This document shows positions 8,139 through 15,762 of a stretch of 64,000 nucleotides of DNA, piece by piece. The notes below the pieces were generated by a model. That model saw only the letters and a list, made by a program, of their open reading frames with translations. It was not told the origin of the DNA and did no database searches. Source of the stretch: Nocardia donostiensis (lineage in GTDB: Bacteria > Actinomycetota > Actinomycetes > Mycobacteriales > Mycobacteriaceae); NCBI RefSeq assembly GCF_002081715.1, contig NZ_MUKP01000030.1, positions 1 through 64,000 on the forward strand. The letters run 5' to 3'. A program made the position numbers and the translations under genes. Numbering within the stretch: the first letter of the stretch is position 1; each line of letters opens with the position of its first letter.

Positions 8139-9704
8139 TCAAGCCCGGCCGAGCCCGTCGGGGGCCACAAAGCAACGGTCTCGGACCTGGCGGCGCAGAA
8201 TCTTGCCGAGCGGTGTTTTGGGTAACTCGTCGACGAACCGGACGGCGGTGATCTTCTTGTGCGAACCGACTCGCTCTCGGGTCCACTCGATCAACTCGTC
8301 CTCGGTCACCTCGCTGCCGGCTCGGATCACGATCGCCGCGTTCGGAGTCTCACCCCACTTCGGATGGGGCACACCGACAACGGCGACCTCCTGGACGGCG
8401 GGATGCGCAGCCAGCGCGTTTTCCAGTTCGGCGGGCCAGATATTGAACCCACCGGAGTTGATCAGGTCCTCTTTGCGGTCGGCCAGATACAGGAAGCCGT
8501 CCTCGTCCAGATAGCCCATATCTCTGGTGCGGACACCGCCGTCGGCGGTGAACCGCGCAGCGCTCGCGGCCTCATCGGCCCAGATGCCCGACATCGTGCA
8601 CGGGGAATGGGCCACCACCTCCCCGATTTCGCCGGGCGGCAGCACGTTGCCGTCCTCGTCCTCGATTCGGATCCACACATTGGGGGTGGGTCGTCCGGCC
8701 GAAACGAGGCGGCGACGTTCGTCATCCGTGCCGTCCACTCGGTGATACCGAGGAGGCAGCACGCCGATCGGAAGAACCTCGCTTTGGCCGTATATCTGGT
8801 ACATGATGTTGCCCCACAGCCCGAGAGCCTTCCCCAGTGTGGTCTCGGAGATGGGGGCGGCGCCGTACATGACCGCCCGCAAGCTAGAGAGGTCATACGT
8901 CTCGGCTCCGGGCCGGTCGGTGATCATCTGGATCATGGTGGGCACCACCAGGGTGCAGGTGACCTTCTCGCGTGCCACGAGGTCGAGGAACACCCCCGGG
9001 TCGAAACTCGGCATCACGATGGTGGTCGCGCCCACCGCCAGCAACGGATAAACGAACATACCGGCGGCATGGGTGAGCGGTCCGGCGGCGAGGTAGCGAT
9101 CGGTCTCGTCGAGACCAGGCAGCATCATCGCATACTCGTTGCCCATACCCATGGTCGCGCCGACCGAGATCATGATTCCCTTGGGCAGTCCCGTGGTTCC
9201 GGCGGAGAACCGGATCACGTGCAGGTCGTCATCACCCAGCTGTACGACGGGTTGCACAGCAGACGCCGCCGCCAGCGCCTCCTCGTACCGGGTGACTCCC
9301 TCTGCCTCCCCGACGTCGCCGAGCACGATCACATGCCGTAGCCCGGGAATATCCGCGAGATGGCCGGCCAAACGCTCGTAGTAGTGCGCTTGGACGACGA
9401 GTGCCTTCGCGTCGGTGTGCTCGATGAGGTACTTGTGGCGCTCGGGCGCGTCGTGAGCGTGTAGCGAACAGCGAACGAAGCCACCGATCGCCGTGCCGAC
9501 GATCAGCTCGAGAGACTCGAGACAGTTGTCGCCGAGCAGGGCGACCCGGTCGCCCTGCTCCAGTCCACGATCGAACAACGCATTCGCCAAACGGCTCGCC
9601 CGTTCGCCGAGTTCGGCGTAGGTGAGTCGCCGGTCACTGCAGCTGACCGCGATGTGATCACGGTAGATATGCGAAACCTTCTGTAAGAGCCGTGCAGGAT
9701 CCAT
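8139..9704 (-). CDS. AMP-dependent acyl-CoA synthetase/ligase
   Basis: A 521-residue ANL-family ligase. The P-loop SAGTTGLPKG lies near residues 167-176, YGQSE forms the A5 motif, RDMGYLDEDG and LADRKEDLINSGG the A7-A8 hinge, and Lys near residue 500 in PKTPLGK is the adenylation lysine. It should activate a carboxylic acid to its CoA thioester as the entry step of the pathway; acyl specificity cannot be read. The ATG at 9704 has AGGAG 5 bases upstream and ends 14 bases after the SMP-30 gene. Confidence 0.9.
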   Translation of the reverse strand: MDPARLLQKVSHIYRDHIAVSCSDRRLTYAELGERASRLANALFDRGLEQGDRVALLGDNCLESLELIVGTAIGGFVRCSLHAHDAPERHKYLIEHTDAKALVVQAHYYERLAGHLADIPGLRHVIVLGDVGEAEGVTRYEEALAAASAVQPVVQLGDDDLHVIRFSAGTTGLPKGIMISVGATMGMGNEYAMMLPGLDETDRYLAAGPLTHAAGMFVYPLLAVGATTIVMPSFDPGVFLDLVAREKVTCTLVVPTMIQMITDRPGAETYDLSSLRAVMYGAAPISETTLGKALGLWGNIMYQIYGQSEVLPIGVLPPRYHRVDGTDDERRRLVSAGRPTPNVWIRIEDEDGNVLPPGEIGEVVAHSPCTMSGIWADEAASAARFTADGGVRTRDMGYLDEDGFLYLADRKEDLINSGGFNIWPAELENALAAHPAVQEVAVVGVPHPKWGETPNAAIVIRAGSEVTEDELIEWTRERVGSHKKITAVRFVDELPKTPLGKILRRQVRDRCFVAPDGLGRA

Positions 9705-9718
9705 GGTTACTCCTGTCG

Positions 9719-10621
9719 CTAGCTGTTTCCGGCGACCGGAACGTCGACTCGGGTCGCTACCAAGGAGGCTGTGCCGGTTACCCCTTGGGCCGCCTCGAAG
9801 AAACCCTCGGCCAGGGCGAGCACCAACTCGGTACCGTCGGCACCTCCGAGGGCACACGAATAGAGGTTGGTTCCGCCGGGGGCAGCGATCTCGTCGGTGA
9901 CTTTTCCGTCCGGCGAGACCCGCACACAGCGCCGGTTCGCCGCGTCCGCCACCCACACATGGTCCTCACGGTCGATGGTCAACCCGTCCGGCGCCAGCTC
10001 CAGCGTGGTGAGCATCTCCGCCGCGCTCGCCGTCGGCACCGGCTCTGGCCCGAACTGAGCCAGTACGCGCCTGTCGGAAAGTGTTCCGTCGGCCGCGATG
10101 GTGAAGGCGGTCAGCCGTCCGGCGAAGGTCTCGGCGACGATCAGGGTGCGTCCGTCGCCGGTGACCACGACCCCGTTGGGGAACCACAATCCCGACGCCG
10201 CCACCCGCACAGATCCGTCGGCCTCCGCGCAGAGCAGGTCGCCGGTCGCGGGTGCGGCGCCGTTGACGATGTCGAAGCCCATACTTCCCACCCAGGCACG
10301 ACCGGCGGTATCCACGAACATGTCGTTGATCCAGTACTCGCACAGCTCCGAGAAGTCGGCGTGGTAGGACACCTCGCCGTCAGCGGTTCGGCGCAGCAAC
10401 CGGCGATCCTTGATCGATACCACGAGCAACGAATCGTCGGGCAGCCAACCGATCCCGGAGCACAGCGCATCGACCTTCATCAGATCGGTCCGTCGTCCCT
10501 CGGGGTCGATGCTCAGGACGATGCCGCCGAAGGCATCCGCGGCATACCAGCGGCCATTGTGCCAGCGCAGCCCCTCGAAGTAATCGCCGCCGTCGACAAG
10601 GGTGTGGAATGTCCTGCTCAT
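9719..10621 (-). CDS. SMP-30/gluconolactonase-like hydrolase
   Basis: A 300-residue six-bladed beta-propeller of the SMP-30/gluconolactonase/LRE type: YFEGLRWHNGRWYAADAFGG with the metal-binding Glu in the first blade, NDMFVDTAGRAWVGSMGF, WFPNGVVVTGDGRTLIVAET and APDGLTIDREDHVWVADAAN. Such enzymes hydrolyse lactones with a divalent metal. Embedded in an acyl-CoA run, it may open a lactone so that the ligase can act on the acid; that is inference. GAAAGGA precedes the ATG. A 246-base spacer without features separates it from the dehydrogenase gene upstream. Confidence 0.85.
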   Translation of the reverse strand: MSRTFHTLVDGGDYFEGLRWHNGRWYAADAFGGIVLSIDPEGRRTDLMKVDALCSGIGWLPDDSLLVVSIKDRRLLRRTADGEVSYHADFSELCEYWINDMFVDTAGRAWVGSMGFDIVNGAAPATGDLLCAEADGSVRVAASGLWFPNGVVVTGDGRTLIVAETFAGRLTAFTIAADGTLSDRRVLAQFGPEPVPTASAAEMLTTLELAPDGLTIDREDHVWVADAANRRCVRVSPDGKVTDEIAAPGGTNLYSCALGGADGTELVLALAEGFFEAAQGVTGTASLVATRVDVPVAGNS

Positions 10622-10867
10622 CCGGGTTCCTTTCGGTGTATTGCTGAGATGTCCTAGCTAGTGGAGTGCCGCGGCAGGCCGCGGCAGAGATGTCGTCCGG
10701 ACGGTCTGGTAGTCCAGTTCGTCGGGCTTGCAATGCGTTCGGCGTGAAGACGGATCCTGAGCTCTCGCCGGACTGCGTCGACGACGCCGACAGGTTGTGC
10801 GCCGCAACGACCCTGCGCCATGGCGACACACCGGCAGCGGCTTCCTCGTAGCTGCTGCGGAGCAGCT

Positions 10868-12016
10868 TCACAGTCCGTAGGATCTGCCGATGATCTCGCG
10901 CTGGATCTCGCTGGTGCCGGCGTACACGGTGGACACCACTGCTTCCCGCAGATACCGCTCCATATCGTGCTCCTTGGTATAGCCGGCGCCTCCCATCAGC
11001 TGCATACCTTCGACCGCCAGCCGCTTGGCGGTCTCGGTGACCTTGAGCTTCACCATGGAGGCCTCCCGCGGCACCTGCCGGTGCGGATCCGCATCAAGCT
11101 TCCGGGCGAGGTCGTAGACCAGGAGCCGCGAGCACTCCAGCTCGGTGGCCAGGTCGGCGATGCGGTGCCGGATCGCCTGGAAGCTGCCGATAGGGCGCCC
11201 GAACTGATGTCGCTGGCGCACGTATTCCAGAGCGTCGTCCAAGATGCGACGTGCGTGCCCGAGGAACATCGCACCGCACATCAGGCGGTCGGTATTGAGG
11301 CAGCTCATCATCTGGTGCCAGCCCCCGCCCACCTCGCCGATGACCCGAGCGGCGGGCACCACGACATCGGTGAAGTAGACCTCGTTGACTTCATCACCGC
11401 CCAGGGTGGGGATCGGTCGCACAGTGATGCCGGGGGTGTCGGCAGGTACATCGATCATGGTGATGCCCTCGTGTTTGTCCTCGCCCCGACCGGTGCGGCA
11501 GAGCACGAAGATCCGAGAGGCCAGGTGGGCACAGGAAATCCAGGTTTTCTGGCCGTTGATGACGTAATCGTCGCCGCGGCGCTCCGCCTTGCAACGCAGG
11601 GATCCCGCATCGGAGCCGGTGTCGGGTTCGCTGATGGCAGTGGCGAGTATTTCACCGCGGCAGACCGAGGTGAGGATGTCCTGTTTCTGCTCTTCGGTGG
11701 CGAACCGTTCCACAACCGACGCGCTGACCAGGGTGACGGCCAGACCGAACAGCGGGGCCCGGCCATAGGCCATCTCTTCCACCAAGTGGCAGGCGTCGGT
11801 GGCGCTGCCGCCGCCTCCGCCGTACTCCTCCGGTAGCGCGCAGCCTACCCAGCCCAGGTCGGCGAGTTTCTGGTGCAATGGCTGACTGTGGGACAACCGT
11901 CCGCCCTCGGTCAGCGCCTCACGCTGCTCCCGGGTACCGCATTCGCGCTTGGCGAATTCCTGTAGCGCCGTCACGAACTCCTGCCGGTCGGCATTACCGA
12001 CCGTCGCTGTCTGCAT
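10868..12016 (-). CDS. Acyl-CoA dehydrogenase (FadE-like)
   Basis: A 382-residue flavoprotein dehydrogenase with AISEPDTGSDAGS, the beta domain YVINGQKTWIS and C-terminal MQLMGGAGYTKEHDMERYLR. The last motif is VYAGTSEIQREIIG: medium-chain enzymes carry their catalytic Glu at the Ala position (YEGT). As in isovaleryl-type enzymes, the base must come from elsewhere; the helix where isovaleryl enzymes carry LDLER reads LNTDR here. The ATG at 12016 with AGGAGA was preferred over ATG at 12037. Substrate unknown. Confidence 0.88.
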   Translation of the reverse strand: MQTATVGNADRQEFVTALQEFAKRECGTREQREALTEGGRLSHSQPLHQKLADLGWVGCALPEEYGGGGGSATDACHLVEEMAYGRAPLFGLAVTLVSASVVERFATEEQKQDILTSVCRGEILATAISEPDTGSDAGSLRCKAERRGDDYVINGQKTWISCAHLASRIFVLCRTGRGEDKHEGITMIDVPADTPGITVRPIPTLGGDEVNEVYFTDVVVPAARVIGEVGGGWHQMMSCLNTDRLMCGAMFLGHARRILDDALEYVRQRHQFGRPIGSFQAIRHRIADLATELECSRLLVYDLARKLDADPHRQVPREASMVKLKVTETAKRLAVEGMQLMGGAGYTKEHDMERYLREAVVSTVYAGTSEIQREIIGRSYGL

Positions 12017-12075
12017 ACTCGAATTTCTCCTGTACATGGAATGTCGGTGCTCACGTGCTCGGCACGAGAGACGAA

Positions 12076-12864
12076 TCAGCCGCTACCGTTGTCGACCCGG
12101 TAGAGCAGCCCCGAGGTGAACGACGCCTCGTTACTGACCAGATGGACAGCGACGGCGGCGACCTCGTCGGGGGTCCCCCAGCGTCCCTGCTTGGTAGCGA
12201 GGTACTGGTCGATGTTCATGCCGAGCCCGTGCCCCAAGATCTGCGACCCCTTCTCGGCCGCGCTGGTCTGCACCAGGCCGGGGACGATGGCGTTGACCCG
12301 GACCCCGGCCTCCCGGAGCTCGGCGGCGGCGGTTCGGGTCAGGGCCTCCACACCCGCTTTGGCGGCCGAGTAGGCGGCCATCCCTGGCATCGCACGCCCG
12401 GCCGCGATCGAGGAAAAGTTGAGTATTGCCCCGCCACCGCTACGCCGCATCATCGGCGCAGCGTGTTTGATGCCGTAGAAGGCACCGTCCAAATTGACCC
12501 TGACGACCCGCTGCCACTGGTCCACATCCAGGTCGACAATCTCCGCGCCGACTCCCAAGCCGGCATTGTTGACCAGGATATCGAGCCTACCCAGTTCGGT
12601 TGTGGTGGAACGGATAGCACTGGCGACCTCGGCTTCCTTGCTGACATCGCAGCGGACGAACCGGCATCCGGCACCCAGTCGCTCTGTCAGCGCCCGCCCG
12701 GCCTTTTCCTCGATGTCCGCGAGGGTCACCAGAGCTCCCTCGGCGACAAACCGAGTAGCGATCGCTGCACCGATGCCATGAGCCGCACCGGTTACCACCG
12801 CAACCTTGCCGGCCAATCGGCCCGTCCCGGACGGAAGCGAATCGTCGTCCCCAGACCGCCTCAT
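12076..12864 (-). CDS. SDR family NAD(P)-dependent oxidoreductase
   Basis: A 262-residue short-chain dehydrogenase with TGAAHGIG as cofactor motif, an acidic residue after the second strand (LADIEE) suggesting NAD(H), NNAG, a Ser in LNFSSIAAG and catalytic Tyr/Lys in MAAYSAAK. The ATG at 12864 has GAAGGAAGG upstream; upstream in-frame codons up to 12933 lack a site and cover the putative operator. It is the first gene of the six-gene minus run, so it probably carries the promoter, and may oxidise a hydroxyl group of the substrate or a 3-hydroxyacyl-CoA. Confidence 0.86.
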   Translation of the reverse strand: MRRSGDDDSLPSGTGRLAGKVAVVTGAAHGIGAAIATRFVAEGALVTLADIEEKAGRALTERLGAGCRFVRCDVSKEAEVASAIRSTTTELGRLDILVNNAGLGVGAEIVDLDVDQWQRVVRVNLDGAFYGIKHAAPMMRRSGGGAILNFSSIAAGRAMPGMAAYSAAKAGVEALTRTAAAELREAGVRVNAIVPGLVQTSAAEKGSQILGHGLGMNIDQYLATKQGRWGTPDEVAAVAVHLVSNEASFTSGLLYRVDNGSG

Positions 12865-12901
12865 TGCGCCTTCCTTCTGACGATGAATGATATAAGTTTC
12901 C

Positions 12902-12913
12902 TCACTGGTAAGT
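12902..12913. promoter_or_regulatory. Imperfect palindrome carrying the shared ACTTACCAG motif
   Basis: TCACTGGTAAGT on the plus strand reads ACTTACCAGTGA on the minus strand, a near palindrome 40 bases upstream of the SDR start. Its core ACTTACCAG, preceded two bases off by TCTAA, also occurs at 5469-5477. This fits one repressor acting on both promoters. Confidence 0.4.
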
Positions 12914-13529
12914 ATTAGACCCTCCGCCTTCATGAGTCAAGGGGTAAGCGAGATATCGGCAGCTGCTCCACCGCACAGCCCGCGGTTTCGCGCAGAACAC
13001 GGTTTGCGGGAAGCTGTTCGAACCCTGAGTCGAGCAGAGCAAGCCTTGACCAGCCCCGGTCGACGACCACAGGGCGGACACCTCTCGACAAACGCCGCCG
13101 GAACGCGGGAACAGCGGAGCATTACTCCCCCGACCGGGGCACTCACGATGCATGGAGGGTCCCCGACCAAGGAACGACCGACACCGCCGCCCCCGACACG
13201 CCCACATGACGACGCTTACACAAGAAGACACCATCCGACCCACGATCGACCGACGAGCCCGACCCGGCCCCGATGCGGCGCCACAACAGACGTTCCAGCC
13301 TGCTGACAACTCGGAAAATTAACCGGTAGATCAATATTGATACATACCTCTACCCCAGATCGCCGGGAGATAAACTCCGGCCGCCGGTTTCGGATGAGAC
13401 GATCAAGCAGAGGGCACGCTGCACACCGTGGAGACATTCGCATTCGCATCGTCGGCTACCTCGTGGCAACCCACATTGCCACGATCAGCCGGATCCACTC
13501 TCGCCCTGGTGGTTACCACGACCACGCAT
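12914..13529. other. Gene-poor interval with a small palindrome
   Basis: About 600 bases between divergently placed ends with no convincing gene. The one structured element is the perfect 12-base palindrome ATCAATATTGAT at 13330-13341, flanked by GGTAG (13325) and CTACC (13350), in an A/T-richer patch. No matching regulator or transposon end was recognised. Confidence 0.3.
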
Positions 13530-14777
13530 TCAGTCGGCGAGGGCAGCAGCCTGACGGCGATAGCCCACGGTCTCGTAGCCGACGATCACCACCAGCGGCG
13601 AAGCAGCCACGATCAGTAACGAGACCCCGATGGAGGCTCCACGACAGGAGATCGCCACTGCCCCAGCGAGAGCCCCGGCAGAACCGAGGAAAAACAGCAG
13701 CTGAACCGGATCGATGCGGACCATCAGCAGCGAATACACAACGAACAGGACGGCGATGAAAACGAGGACCGGGATCGCGGTGGCGAGAACGGCGAAGGTG
13801 GGGTCGTCGATCAGTGCCCTGTGATCGATCACGTTCGCGGCCACATGGAGACCGGCACCGGTCGCGGCGAGCGCACCGAAGATCAGGATGTGCAGATACC
13901 CCCAGGGGAAGGCCCGACCCCGGTGTCGGGCGAGTACCTCGGCCGATGGCACGGTGAAGTACACCCACCACAGCCCGAATACCAGCGCCGTCCCGGAAAC
14001 CGCCACCAGCACCGCCTCGACGGTCCACCCCTGTACTTCGACAACCGCGGATATCGCGGTGATCGTGCCCAGAACCACCTCTCCCAGGGTGATGATCACC
14101 AGCAGTCCGTAGCGTTCGGCGATATGGTGCGGGTGCCACGGGGTGCCGCCGTCGCGGCGCTCGGCCAGTACCGGTCCGGCGAGTTCGATCGCCACGAGCA
14201 CCGGATACACGATCCACACCGTCGACAGCGGTGGATCGACCAGCAGCACTGCCACCCAGCCGAGTTGAGCAACACTGGTCGCGGCAGCGTAGGTCAGGCA
14301 AGCGCGCCGCCGTTGCGCGTCGTGTCCAGCCGCTCGCAGCCACAGCGTGAGGTTGGCGACGCGCATCACCACATAGCCGGCCACCACGATCCGGATATCC
14401 AGGTGGTGGCCCTCGGCGATCGAATGGAACGCGACCGGTATACCGAGAGCCAGGAGCAATACACCCAGCATCACGACCATCGTCGCGACCCGGAAGAAGA
14501 CGTCGTCGTTGTCATAGGCGGACGCGAACCACGAATAGTTGATCCAGGCCCAGCAGATCGCGAACACCGCGAACCCGAAGCCCGCCACTCCTGCTGCCAC
14601 GCACCCCTCCGCCAGCAGATGCGCCATCTGGCTGCCCGCCTGACTGAACGCCACCACGAACGTCAGGTCGAAGAGCAACTCCAGCGGGGTCGCGGCACGA
14701 TGCGCCTGACCTGGGTCACGACCAACCATCCTGGTGAATCGGTGGTGGGGTGCTGAACGATCGGCGGATCGGAACAT
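13530..14777 (-). CDS. Low temperature requirement protein A (LtrA) family membrane protein
   Basis: A 415-residue polytopic protein with the family opening ATPLELLFDLTFVVAFSQ and about ten to twelve membrane helices. The middle motif HIAERYGLLVIITLGEVVLG and the AFPWGYLHILIFGALAATGAG helix are characteristic of LtrA-family proteins. The family's biochemical role is not established; it is named from a Listeria cold-sensitivity locus. GGAGGAG precedes the ATG. It is monocistronic, with the dispersed repeat upstream. Confidence 0.85.
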   Translation of the reverse strand: MFRSADRSAPHHRFTRMVGRDPGQAHRAATPLELLFDLTFVVAFSQAGSQMAHLLAEGCVAAGVAGFGFAVFAICWAWINYSWFASAYDNDDVFFRVATMVVMLGVLLLALGIPVAFHSIAEGHHLDIRIVVAGYVVMRVANLTLWLRAAGHDAQRRRACLTYAAATSVAQLGWVAVLLVDPPLSTVWIVYPVLVAIELAGPVLAERRDGGTPWHPHHIAERYGLLVIITLGEVVLGTITAISAVVEVQGWTVEAVLVAVSGTALVFGLWWVYFTVPSAEVLARHRGRAFPWGYLHILIFGALAATGAGLHVAANVIDHRALIDDPTFAVLATAIPVLVFIAVLFVVYSLLMVRIDPVQLLFFLGSAGALAGAVAISCRGASIGVSLLIVAASPLVVIVGYETVGYRRQAAALAD

Positions 14778-14953
14778 CGTTCTCCTCCGGTACCGGTCTC
14801 ACGTCGGCGGGCGCGACGGGTGTTGGTCCCGTCAGATGACACAGCGACCAACCCTGCCCTACGTCGGAGTCGAGCCGCGTGAGCGACACCGTGTCTTCTC
14901 GCCTCGGCGTTTGCCGAATGCACTCCACCACCGATTCGCCGAGCAGATCCGCC

Positions 14954-15082
14954 GCACGGCCCGCCTGGCGAGTAGCCGATGGTGCACTCCCGCTGACCGG
15001 AAAACCGGGGATGGTGGCATACCGGGTGCATCTACGGTGTGAGTGGCATCACCGCCGCCGGGGCCATGGTCGACGCGTCGCG
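14954..15082. repeat. Dispersed intergenic repeat, copy 2
   Basis: This copy matches 1874-2013 at about 90% over the core 14972-15082 (GTAGCCGATGGTGC to CGCGTCGCG), same orientation. It contains a potential GTAG-CTAC-closed hairpin (GTAG at 14972, CTAC near 15033) that is only partly kept in copy 1. It occupies the otherwise empty 14778-15171 interval, about 90 bases beyond the 3' end of the TetR gene at 15172. Confidence 0.7.
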
Positions 15083-15171
15083 CTCGATCCAGCGGTCCGG
15101 GCAGTGCGCCACGGTTCCCGGCAAAGCTACACCAGCGTTTCGTATCTGGTCGGGTGTCGGTGTTCTGCCCG

Positions 15172-15762
15172 TCACGACCGCCCCGGCTCGTCTACCGCGC
15201 CGACGCCCTCGCCGTCCACGATGGACTGCACCAGTGCTCCGTATCGCCGGATGAGCAATTCGGGGTCGATCGAGCCGGGATCGAGCAGGTCGAGGTGCCG
15301 CATCGCGGCAGCGAGGCCGAGCAGCTGGGCTATCACGAGCTGGCTGCGGAGCCGGTCGGCAGAGGTGTCGCCGATCCGGAGCGCGATGGCGGCGAGGTAT
15401 CGAGCCTGTACATCGGCGCGGGTCTTGTCCGGGTCCGCGGATTCGCGGACGAGGATCGGGGCCATCGCCCAGGGTTCGGGCTCATCGTTGCGCCGGCGCT
15501 CCACGAGCAGCCGGACGAGCTGGAAGCCCGCCGGCTCTTCGGCCGGTGGCGGTTTCTCGGCCGCTGACGCCTCCAGCGCCGTGGCAGAAGGATCGGCGGC
15601 GGCGAAGAGTTCGGCTTTGCTACCGGTCAGTTTCATGACGAGCGCCGGGGAACAGCCTGCGGCAGCGGCGATGTCCTTGATGGTGGTCGCGGTGTAGCCG
15701 CGGCGGGCGAACAGATCCCGGGCGGCCGCGATCACGGTTTCGCGGGTCGAGAGCTCGCTCAC
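15172..15762 (-). CDS. TetR family regulator coupled to the drug-exporter gene
   Basis: A 196-residue TetR protein: HTH at about residues 20-48 (TTIKDIAAAAGCSPALVMKL), Pro-rich linker near residue 70, then a helical TetR C-terminal domain. The GTG at 15762 overlaps the exporter's stop in a GTGA, so translation is coupled and the repressor is the second gene of its own operon. The GTGAAC-type tandem operators at 17765-17811, upstream of the exporter, are the likely target, which would give autoregulation through the shared promoter. Confidence 0.85.
   Translation of the reverse strand: MSELSTRETVIAAARDLFARRGYTATTIKDIAAAAGCSPALVMKLTGSKAELFAAADPSATALEASAAEKPPPAEEPAGFQLVRLLVERRRNDEPEPWAMAPILVRESADPDKTRADVQARYLAAIALRIGDTSADRLRSQLVIAQLLGLAAAMRHLDLLDPGSIDPELLIRRYGALVQSIVDGEGVGAVDEPGRS

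Noticed and set aside
13010-13060. GTTCGAACCC looking like a tRNA T-arm
   Set aside because: No acceptor stem, anticodon arm or CCA end can be folded around it.
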